The notes below the pieces were generated by a model, which did no database searches, had not been told where the DNA came from, and worked only from the letters and a program-made list of their open reading frames with translations. Made by a program: the position numbers and the translations under genes. From Phycisphaerae bacterium (GTDB taxonomy: Bacteria; Planctomycetota; Phycisphaerae; UBA1845; Fen-1342), in NCBI GenBank assembly GCA_016935035.1, contig JAFGRR010000148.1:1-14864 (forward strand): DNA of 14,864 nucleotides, read 5' to 3'. Below, one piece after another: positions 7,911 through 13,401 of the stretch. Each line of letters opens with the position of its first letter. The stretch's first letter is position 1.

Positions 7911-7937
7911 TGTAGCGGCCGACGTCTCGTCGGTCGT
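7911..7937 (+). repeat. Palindromic repeat family 1, copy B
   Basis: This is the same unit as copy A: TGTAG lead, arm CGGCCGACG (7916-7924), loop TCT, arm CGTCGGTCG (7928-7936). One C-to-T change in the second arm turns a G-C pair into a G-U pair in the RNA, so the hairpin is kept. It begins 11 bases after the lipoprotein stop codon. Confidence 0.85.
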
Positions 7938-8116
7938 AGTGTGTCAGCAGGCCTTCATGCACGGATAGCACTCCCCACGTCAGCATCGCACCGATAGCGC
8001 GATACAGCCGCCGACCCCATAACCGCGCAAGCCCCGCCATGCGGTGCAAACCGCCCCTACACCACCCCTCTGTCGCTTTGTCGCTACCCCCATCTCCAGC
8101 ATCCCCGCCGGCGCGC
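7938..8116. other. Intergenic stretch without a supportable gene
   Basis: The gap between the lipoprotein gene and the convergent coiled-coil gene (7901-8288) holds repeat copy B, this unassigned stretch, the terminator at 8117-8159 and a hairpin at 8239-8266. No tRNA-like fold is seen. A minus-strand frame across it begins only with TTG and runs through the terminator and the repeat, so it is not called. Confidence 0.5.
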
Positions 8117-8159
8117 AAAAAACAGCCGAGCCGGACGAGAGGCAACGTCGGGCTCGGCT
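8117..8159 (-). terminator. Intrinsic terminator of the coiled-coil gene
   Basis: Read on the minus strand, a 14-base stem with one mismatch (right arm 8146-8159, left arm 8124-8137, loop of 8 bases at 8138-8145) is followed by C/T context and a run of six T (A-run at 8117-8122 on the plus strand). This is a textbook Rho-independent terminator for leftward transcription. It lies about 130 bases beyond the stop codon of the coiled-coil gene, the only leftward gene nearby. Confidence 0.8.
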
Positions 8160-8238
8160 TGGGGCATGGATGTGAAGTTACCCGCGCTGCGGTTCGGCGA
8201 TTCTCCATGCCAGGGTACATACAGACTGTGGGTCTTGC

Positions 8239-8266
8239 GGCGGGGTCGCCCGGGAGCAACCCCGCC
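8239..8266 (-). other. Hairpin in the 3' untranslated region of the coiled-coil gene
   Basis: GGCGGGGT (8239-8246) and ACCCCGCC (8259-8266) form a perfect 8-base inverted repeat with a 12-base GC-rich loop, 23 bases past the coiled-coil stop codon. No T-run follows on either strand. It might protect the 3' end of the transcript; that is inference. Confidence 0.5.
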
Positions 8267-8288
8267 AAGCCAGTACTCGGAGGGTCTC

Positions 8289-8564
8289 CTAGGAATCGCG
8301 GTCCTTACCGGGGTCCTGTTCGAGCATCTTGCGAAGATAGCCGTTCTCGCGGCGTGTGGCCTCGAGGTCGAACAGAAGGTACTTGATCGAAAGCCGCAGG
8401 AAGTCGATGCTCTCCTGCAAGCCGCTCATGCTCTTCTTGATTTGCTCGTGGCGCTGCTTGGTCTCGCTGGCCAACTGGCGGAGCCGATCGCGCTCGCCCT
8501 CTGGCAGGGCCTCGATCTCCTTGACCAACTCACCCAGCTTCTTTTGGAATGTTGCTTCGTCCAT
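8289..8564 (-). CDS. Small coiled-coil protein (hypothetical, possibly planctomycete-conserved)
   Basis: This is a 91-residue, highly charged, almost wholly helical protein: KKLGELVKEIEALPEGERDR, then a long heptad-like stretch from about 25 to 82 containing SGLQESIDFLRLSIKYLLFD and LEATRRENGYLRKMLEQD. No signal peptide or membrane segment is present, so it should be cytoplasmic. I have the impression that similar small proteins with a KYL-x-FDLEATRREN core occur across planctomycetes, but this could not be checked. The start is secured by a strong Shine-Dalgarno GGAGGAAGG (minus strand, plus positions 8570-8578), 9 bases before the ATG. The gene stands alone between the convergent lipoprotein gene and the divergent pheST operon, with its own leader and terminator. 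A partner-binding or oligomeric role is likely. Function is unknown. Confidence 0.8.
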   Translation of the reverse strand: MDEATFQKKLGELVKEIEALPEGERDRLRQLASETKQRHEQIKKSMSGLQESIDFLRLSIKYLLFDLEATRRENGYLRKMLEQDPGKDRDS

Positions 8565-8566
8565 CT

Positions 8567-8603
8567 TTCCCTTCCTCCAGGGAACCCGCGTCCTAGTCGC
8601 GGG
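8567..8603 (-). promoter_or_regulatory. Two adjoining hairpins in the 5' leader, one holding the Shine-Dalgarno in its loop
   Basis: On the minus strand the leader carries CCCGCG/CGCGGG (plus 8585-8590 with 8598-8603, 7-base loop). Without any gap this is followed by TTCCCT/AGGGAA (plus 8567-8572 with 8579-8584), whose six-base loop is GGAGGA, the core Shine-Dalgarno. The second hairpin ends two bases before the start codon. Such a layout can present the ribosome site to ribosomes or to an RNA-binding protein. No experimental basis is available. Confidence 0.55.
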
Positions 8604-8654
8604 CGGCGATCCGTGTTGTCGACACCGCCGATGCCACCGGCCGCGTCTCGCCCC

Positions 8655-8660
8655 ATTGTA
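8655..8660 (-). promoter_or_regulatory. Possible -10 box of the coiled-coil gene
   Basis: TACAAT on the minus strand (ATTGTA on plus), about 90 bases upstream of the ATG and outside the two leader hairpins. No clear -35 hexamer is seen. Weak evidence. Confidence 0.3.
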
Positions 8661-8817
8661 GGCACCTAGGCCGCCGCGCCGCGCGTCGAAAACAGGTGGT
8701 TTGGCATGCCTGGGAATGCTATTCGGCAGGTCCGCCGCATGGCCCGTCGGCGGCGCATTTGTTATGAGAACCTCCGGCCAGAAAACTTCGGCGTGTCCGA
8801 ACCATCAACGCCGCGAT

Positions 8818-8848
8818 TTGAGCCACTGGTCCGTGAAGGAGCGATAAC
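8818..8848 (+). promoter_or_regulatory. Possible pheST promoter
   Basis: TTGAGC (8818-8823) and GATAAC (8843-8848) resemble -35 and -10 hexamers with 19-base spacing, at the long end of the usual range. A start near 8855 would give a leader of about 80 bases before pheS. The rest of the gap 8604-8817 shows only a short CCGCCG/CGGCGG inverted repeat (8732-8737 and 8748-8753) followed by a weak T-rich stretch. Confidence 0.3.
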
Positions 8849-8850
8849 GC

Positions 8851-8877
8851 ATGGCCGCCGCGCGGATTCCGACTTGA
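8851..8877 (+). other. Eight-codon open frame with good ribosome site in the pheST leader
   Basis: AAGGAG (8836-8841) precedes ATG at 8851 by 9 bases, opening a frame reading MAAARIPT and stopping at TGA 8875-8877, 58 bases before pheS. It holds no phenylalanine codon, so it is not a classical pheST attenuator peptide. It could be chance. The same AAGGAG overlaps the region of the proposed -10 box. Confidence 0.25.
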
Positions 8878-8935
8878 GCGCACGCCGCGATTCCGCTACA
8901 CCAACGGGACTATTGACGTTTGCGAGGTGGGCACC

Positions 8936-10465
8936 ATGCAACTGCCGCAGGTCCAATACGACGTTCTTCGATATCTTCAGACGCTCGGCGATGCCGCGCG
9001 CGTTCCCGACGTGGCGTCGGCGCTGAAGACCGATCAGGCTCAGATTGCTGCAGCCTGCACGATGCTACAGGAGGCCGGCTACGTCAAAATCGAGGAGACG
9101 CGCTTCGACGAGTTGCGCCTCGGCCCGGACGGACAGGCGGCCCTGACGCAACCGCTGCCGGAGCGGGCGGTCATAGGCGTTCTGGCCGCGCAGGGCGGCA
9201 CGTGCATCCTGACCGACGTGCCGAACCACTGCGATCTCAACTCCGGCGAGGTCGGTCAATCGCTCCGCTGGCTCGGCCAGCGCGGCTGGGCCAAGAAGGA
9301 TAGGGACACCTTGGTGCTATCCGACGCTGGCCGATCTGCAATCGATGGCACCGAACCCGACGAAGCCCTCATCAAAGCCCTCGCCGGCGATCGAGTCGCT
9401 CGCGCGCCGGATCTCGAAAAAGAAGGCATCGACGTGTCGGCGGCGCTGGCCCTGCTCTCGAAGCGCAAGGGTATGCTCGTCATCAAGGAACGCACCGACC
9501 GCTTCGTGACGATTACTGACAAAGGCCGCCAGTTGCTCGCATCCGGCGCCACCGGCCGCGATTCCGTCACACAACTCACACCCGAGTTGCTGTCCGACGG
9601 CGGCTGGCGCAACGTTGATTTGCGAACCTACGACGTGACGCTGGCGGCCAAGAAGATTTACCCCGGCAAAACGCACCCGTTCCAGCGCATTCAGGATCAG
9701 GTCCGCCGCGTGTTTTTTGAGATGGGCTTCGAGGAAATCACCAGCCCGTGGGTCGAGTCCAGCTTCTGGGATTTTGACGCGCTGTTCCAGCCGCAGGACC
9801 ACCCGGCCCGCGACATGCAGGACACCTTCTACGTCGCCAAGCCCAACCATTGCCGCCTGCCCGACGAGAAGCTGGTCGAAAGTGTGCGGCAGACGCACGA
9901 GACCGGCGGCGACACCGGTTCCACCGGCTGGCAGTATCGCTGGAGCCGCGACCTGGCACACAAGCCGGTGCTCCGCACGCACACGACCGCCGCCACGATT
10001 CGGGCGCTAGCTCGCCACAACGGCGGCAAGCCCGGCAAGTACTTCATCATCGGCCCGGTCTTCCGCCGGGAGACAGTCGACTACAAGCACCTGCCGGTCT
10101 TCCACCAGGTGGATGGCATCGTGGTGCATCCCAAGGCCAGCCTCGCGACGCTGATCGGCACGCTGACGGCGTTCTACCGCAAGATGGGCTTTCCAAAGAT
10201 CCGCGTTGTGCCGAGCTTCTTCCCATACACCGAGCCGTCGGCCGAGGTGCACCTGTACATGGAAAGCCGCAAAAACTGGGTCGAGATGGGCGGCTCGGGC
10301 ATATTCCGTCCGGAGGTGACGCTGCCGATGGGCGTTACCGATCGCGTGCTCGCCTGGGGGCTTGGTCTCGATCGCCTGGCGATGCTGACCTATGACGTTG
10401 CTTCGCTCGGCGAGTTGTTCTTCTCGTCGATGCCCTGGCTGAGGGAGACGCCGGTATGCCGATAA
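8936..10465 (+). CDS. pheS: Phenylalanyl-tRNA synthetase alpha subunit, archaeal/eukaryotic-type
   Basis: This is the class II catalytic subunit that activates phenylalanine and charges tRNA(Phe) as part of an (alpha-beta)2 enzyme. The 509 residues match the archaeal/eukaryotic cytosolic form, not the usual bacterial alpha of about 340. The first 220 residues look like winged-helix repeats, with LGPDGQAALTQPLPERAVI, TLVLSDAGRSAI and FVTITDKGRQLL at the wing positions. Bacterial PheS has a coiled coil there. The catalytic domain begins near 245 (HPFQRIQDQVRRVFFEMGFEE) and contains HPARDMQDTFYV, motif 2 GPVFRRETVDYKH followed by FHQVDG (about 371-390), the FFPYTEPSAEVH block, and motif 3 GGSGIFRPEVT...LAWGLGLDRLAML (about 450-485). 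The ATG at 8936 is preferred over the GTG at 8927 because GAGG at 8924-8927 lies 8 bases upstream. The stop overlaps pheT by 10 bases. Confidence 0.95.
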   Translation: MQLPQVQYDVLRYLQTLGDAARVPDVASALKTDQAQIAAACTMLQEAGYVKIEETRFDELRLGPDGQAALTQPLPERAVIGVLAAQGGTCILTDVPNHCDLNSGEVGQSLRWLGQRGWAKKDRDTLVLSDAGRSAIDGTEPDEALIKALAGDRVARAPDLEKEGIDVSAALALLSKRKGMLVIKERTDRFVTITDKGRQLLASGATGRDSVTQLTPELLSDGGWRNVDLRTYDVTLAAKKIYPGKTHPFQRIQDQVRRVFFEMGFEEITSPWVESSFWDFDALFQPQDHPARDMQDTFYVAKPNHCRLPDEKLVESVRQTHETGGDTGSTGWQYRWSRDLAHKPVLRTHTTAATIRALARHNGGKPGKYFIIGPVFRRETVDYKHLPVFHQVDGIVVHPKASLATLIGTLTAFYRKMGFPKIRVVPSFFPYTEPSAEVHLYMESRKNWVEMGGSGIFRPEVTLPMGVTDRVLAWGLGLDRLAMLTYDVASLGELFFSSMPWLRETPVCR

Positions 10466-12315
10466 TCGACATGCCCATTCCGATGTTGCTGGCCCACGTC
10501 AACAAGGGCGCGGCGAAGCCGCTGCCCGAGGACGAACTGCCCGAAAAGGTCATGCGCCTCGGCTGCGAAGTCGAGGAACTGGCCGAGACGCAGCAGTTCC
10601 TATGCAACGTCTGCGGCAAGATCTACGACCGTACCGAGGCCCAGGGTATGCCGCTGCATTGCAGCGCCTGCGGCACCGATTTTCGCGCGGTTCCGGAGCA
10701 GCTTGGCGACTTGGGCATGGCCAAGGTCATGCGCCTCGACATGCTTGCCGTCCGATCGGACATCTTTGACCCCGGCGGCATGGGGCGCATGGTCCGTGGC
10801 TATCTCGGCATTCAGTCGGGTCTGATCGAGTATCCGCTCAGCCCGCCGAAGATCACGGTCAAGGTCGATCCGCACCTGTCGGACGAAACCAGTCGGCGGC
10901 CGCATATCGTCTGCGCGGTCATGCGCAACGTGTCGCTGACGCACGACACCATCAAGATGCTCATGAACTTGCAGGAGGATCTGCACTGGGCGCTGGGTCG
11001 CGATCGCAAGCTGGCGTCCATCGGCGTATACGACCTGGATACGCTGAGCGGCTACGAGTTTCGCTATGACGCGGTTAAGCCGGACGGGTTGCGTTTCGTC
11101 CCGCTGGGCTTCCCGCCTGACGATGATGCCAGCAGGCTCACGCCCGGCGAGATTCTCGAAAAGCACAAGACCGGCCAAGCGTACGCCCACCTGATGAAGG
11201 ACATGACGGCGTACCCGATCCTACGCGACGGGGCCGGCACGGTGCTGTCAATGCCGCCGATCATCAACAGCGAATCAACGCGCGTCACGATGACGAGCCG
11301 CAACCTCTTCTGCGACGTGACGGGGCTTTCGCAACGCACCGTCGAGCGGGCGCTGAACGTCATGGTCACGAGCATGAAGGAACTGCTGCCCGAGATCGAG
11401 ATCGAACAGGTCACGATCGCGCGCGGCGACGAACGGGAGATTACCCCTGACCTGACACCTACCGAGATGCGCGTCGATGTCGCTAACGCCGCCGACACCA
11501 TCGGCGTGAAGCTCGACGCCAAGGCGCTGGGCGAGTTGTTTGAGCGCATGGGCCACGGCGTCAGCGATGCGGATGGCGGCAAGACACTGATCGTCCGCGT
11601 GCCGGCCTATCGCTCAGACGTCATGCACCCGGTTGATTTGATCGAGGACGCCGCGATCGCGTACGGCTATGAGAATCTGACGCCCGAACTTGTGCCGGCG
11701 TTCACGGTCGGCGATCCGCAGCCGGTGGAAGAGCGTTCCGCCGACGCCCGGCAGATTCTGGTCGGCCTCGGCTTCCACCAGGTGATGACGCTCGTCCTGT
11801 CCAGCGAGACGGCAGCGTTCGGCAAATGGCGCATCGAGCCGGCCGACAATCGCGTGCTGATCGAAAACCCGATCAGCTCCGAGCAGACCATGTGCCGCGT
11901 CAATCTGCTGCCCGGGCTGATGGAAACGCTGGCCATCAACAAGCAGTACGACTTGCCGCAATACCTCTTCGAGGTCGGCGATTGCTGTTTTGTCGATGAA
12001 ACGACCGAGACTGGCGCCCGCGAGGAACGGCTGGCGGCGGCCGCCATGATCGGCACGCACATCGGCTACGCCGACATCCGCGCCGTGGCCGACGCCTTCA
12101 CGCACGAGCTGCACGCCGAGTGCACCGTGCAGCCGACCGAGCACGCCAGCTTCATCCCCGGCCGAGTCGCCGCCCTGCACCGCCCCGACGGCACCCGCGT
12201 CGGCGTGATGGGCGAGCTACACCCCGAGGTGCTCGAAAACTACGGCCTCAAGCACCCGGTATCGGTATTTGAACTGAGCCTGGAGAAGCTCCTCGAAATC
12301 CCGCCGCGCATGTAG
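10456..12315 (+). CDS. pheT: Phenylalanyl-tRNA synthetase beta subunit, archaeal-type, with inserted zinc ribbon
   Basis: This is the partner subunit of PheRS, responsible for tRNA binding and editing of misacylated Tyr-tRNA(Phe). Its 619 residues are close to the archaeal form (about 550) and far below bacterial PheT (about 800). There is no N-terminal EMAP-like tRNA-binding domain and no C-terminal anticodon-binding (FDX-ACB) domain. The B1-like N-terminus (PEKVMRLGCEVEELAE) is interrupted at about 47-80 by a four-cysteine ribbon, C50-x-x-C53 and C69-x-x-C72, before resuming with AVRSDIFDPGGMGRMVRGYLG. A B3/B4 editing domain follows (RPHIVCAVMRNV to INSESTRVT), then a B5 domain near 330-410 (VPAYRSDVMHPVDLIEDAAIAYGYEN) and the catalytic-like domain. 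GAGGGAG at 10441-10447 lies 8 bases before the ATG inside the end of pheS, giving translational coupling. The stop codon TAG lies inside palindromic repeat copy C. Confidence 0.95.
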   Translation: MPIIDMPIPMLLAHVNKGAAKPLPEDELPEKVMRLGCEVEELAETQQFLCNVCGKIYDRTEAQGMPLHCSACGTDFRAVPEQLGDLGMAKVMRLDMLAVRSDIFDPGGMGRMVRGYLGIQSGLIEYPLSPPKITVKVDPHLSDETSRRPHIVCAVMRNVSLTHDTIKMLMNLQEDLHWALGRDRKLASIGVYDLDTLSGYEFRYDAVKPDGLRFVPLGFPPDDDASRLTPGEILEKHKTGQAYAHLMKDMTAYPILRDGAGTVLSMPPIINSESTRVTMTSRNLFCDVTGLSQRTVERALNVMVTSMKELLPEIEIEQVTIARGDEREITPDLTPTEMRVDVANAADTIGVKLDAKALGELFERMGHGVSDADGGKTLIVRVPAYRSDVMHPVDLIEDAAIAYGYENLTPELVPAFTVGDPQPVEERSADARQILVGLGFHQVMTLVLSSETAAFGKWRIEPADNRVLIENPISSEQTMCRVNLLPGLMETLAINKQYDLPQYLFEVGDCCFVDETTETGAREERLAAAAMIGTHIGYADIRAVADAFTHELHAECTVQPTEHASFIPGRVAALHRPDGTRVGVMGELHPEVLENYGLKHPVSVFELSLEKLLEIPPRM

Positions 12316-12337
12316 CGGCCGACGTCTAGTCGGCCGT
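12311..12337 (+). repeat. Palindromic repeat family 1, copy C (contains the pheT stop codon)
   Basis: TGTAG lead, arm CGGCCGACG (12316-12324), loop TCT, arm AGTCGGCCG (12328-12336). The loop-closing pair is lost by a C-to-A change, leaving 8 pairs. The TAG of the lead is in frame with pheT and is its stop codon, so insertion of the repeat probably set or replaced the end of the protein. The orientation is the same as in copies A and B. Confidence 0.85.
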
Positions 12338-12354
12338 CTTCGTGGCCAATACCG

Positions 12355-12381
12355 GGTGCCCCACGCCTTCAAGGGTGGGGG
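12355..12381 (+). repeat. Repeat family 2, left copy
   Basis: A 27-base element beginning GGTGCCCCACGCC and ending AAGGGTGGGGG. It is partly self-complementary (CCCCAC with GTGGGG around a CCTTCAAGG core). Its reverse complement recurs at 13324-13350 with 23 of 27 positions identical, so the two copies form an inverted pair around the zinc-ribbon membrane gene. Confidence 0.75.
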
Positions 12382-12386
12382 ACTGA

Positions 12387-12411
12387 TGGTACCGTGTCGA
12401 GTCCGGTACCA
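12387..12411 (+). promoter_or_regulatory. Perfect inverted repeat upstream of the zinc-ribbon membrane gene
   Basis: TGGTACCG (12387-12394) and CGGTACCA (12404-12411) are exact complements with a 9-base loop, ending 25 bases before the ATG at 12437. It could be an operator for a dimeric regulator or an RNA hairpin in the leader. Each arm also contains the palindrome GGTACC. Confidence 0.45.
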
Positions 12412-12436
12412 ACATCGTCCAACTGGGGGCAGCAGT

Positions 12437-13336
12437 ATGGCGGACAAACCTGAGACATGCGCCCCCGAGCGCAACACCATCGACCACGACCTGTGGTGTA
12501 TTCGTTGCGGCTACAACCTGCGCACGCTAGATCGCGACGGGCGCTGCCCCGAGTGTAACGCGGCAGTTGCTGACGCCAGCGCGCTTCAGGCACGCTTTCA
12601 CTTCAAGTCGCGTCGGGCGGCGACACGGACGCGAATCGGGATCGCCCTGGTGGCATTAGCGGTAATCGTTGTTGTGCTCGCAGGCCAACTGATAAGTGTG
12701 TCATGCGCGGCCATGCTGCTAGGGTACTTGCCAAAGAACGTGGCGCGCACACTCTACTGTGCTTGCACGCATTCTGGCCTCGTCTCAGTCATATTGGAGA
12801 ACACCGGCGTGTTGGTGATCGCGTGGCCGTTTTCCGTGCCGCGCGGACCGCGTCGGAGATTGGCCGTTGTGACGTCGTTCCTCGCGGTTGCTGGTTTTCT
12901 CTATTGGGCGAGACCCTACCTGTGGGCGGTCACTGGCTTCAACCTTATCCCGCCCGCGAACTCCATCCGGGCGGTTTTTGTACAGCAGTCCATAGAGACT
13001 ATGTTCCATGTTGCGGTGGTGCTGGCGCTGGTCTGCCTGGTCCTGCAAACGCGGAACGGCGAGCGAGGCCTGCGCCGGCTGCTGCGCTTGGCGATCCTGG
13101 CGCAGGCAGTCATCCCGGTCTCGGCGCTCTGCGCGCTCTGCACGACCGGCTGGCCGCGCTGGGGGTGGGTCGGATGGGAACATCTGCTCTGGTTCAGTGA
13201 GGGTTGGCGCTACATCCCGGCCGCCATTTGGGGAGTCACCCTCCTGGCGCTGTGGCAATACGAACGCCATTTGCGCCGCGCGCTGCGACCGCATGTCGAG
13301 GACGCCCCTGGGACGCTGTCCGTCCCTCACCCTTGA
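12437..13336 (+). CDS. Zinc-ribbon multi-pass membrane protein (hypothetical)
   Basis: This 299-residue protein has an N-terminal cytoplasmic zinc ribbon, C21-x-x-C24 in WCIRCGYNLRTL and C37-x-x-C40 in RCPECNAAV, a module seen at the start of many planctomycete membrane proteins. Hydrophobic segments follow at about 68-90, 98-128, 140-158, 187-205, 220-238 and 262-283, suggesting five to six passes, with a basic tail (ERHLRRALRPH). No enzymatic motif is seen. The ATG at 12437 places the ribbon at the N-terminus. The Shine-Dalgarno is weak (GGGGG at 12425-12429). Longer in-frame starts at 12356 and 12386 run through repeat family 2 and a hairpin, so they are less likely. The stop codon TGA (13334-13336) lies inside the right-hand copy of repeat family 2. 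The gene is convergent with the alpha-2-macroglobulin gene. Function is unknown. Confidence 0.75.
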   Translation: MADKPETCAPERNTIDHDLWCIRCGYNLRTLDRDGRCPECNAAVADASALQARFHFKSRRAATRTRIGIALVALAVIVVVLAGQLISVSCAAMLLGYLPKNVARTLYCACTHSGLVSVILENTGVLVIAWPFSVPRGPRRRLAVVTSFLAVAGFLYWARPYLWAVTGFNLIPPANSIRAVFVQQSIETMFHVAVVLALVCLVLQTRNGERGLRRLLRLAILAQAVIPVSALCALCTTGWPRWGWVGWEHLLWFSEGWRYIPAAIWGVTLLALWQYERHLRRALRPHVEDAPGTLSVPHP

Positions 13337-13350
13337 AAGGGCGGGGCACC
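13324..13350 (-). repeat. Repeat family 2, right copy (contains the stop codon of the zinc-ribbon gene)
   Basis: This is the reverse complement of the left copy at 12355-12381, with four mismatches in 27. The central CCCTTGAAAGGG can fold, and its TGA is the stop codon of the upstream gene. It also lies 51 bases past the stop of the convergent alpha-2-macroglobulin gene, so it could end transcription from either side, although no T-run accompanies it. Confidence 0.75.
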
Positions 13351-13401
13351 GGCCGCCAACTCCGTCCATGCGCGCCCGGTGCGCCTGCCGCCCACGCTGT
13401 G

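Noticed and set aside
7897..8268. Minus-strand frame of 123 codons in the convergent gap
   Set aside because: It starts with TTG, crosses the intrinsic terminator and repeat copy B, and shows no protein family features.
8700..8720. Sigma-54-like promoter (TTGGCATG followed by AATGCT)
   Set aside because: The distance between the GG and GC elements is 13 bases instead of the required 10.
8732..8765. Terminator-like stem CCGCCG/CGGCGG followed by T-rich bases
   Set aside because: The stem is only six pairs with a 10-base loop, the T stretch is interrupted, and no rightward gene lies directly upstream to be terminated.
8706..9026. Plus-strand frame of 106 codons before and across the pheS start
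   Set aside because: It is out of frame with pheS, overlaps its first 90 bases, and is Arg-rich with no motif.
7911..12337. CRISPR array from the repeated palindromes
   Set aside because: The three units are hundreds to thousands of bases apart with genes between them. There are no regularly spaced spacers and no cas genes.
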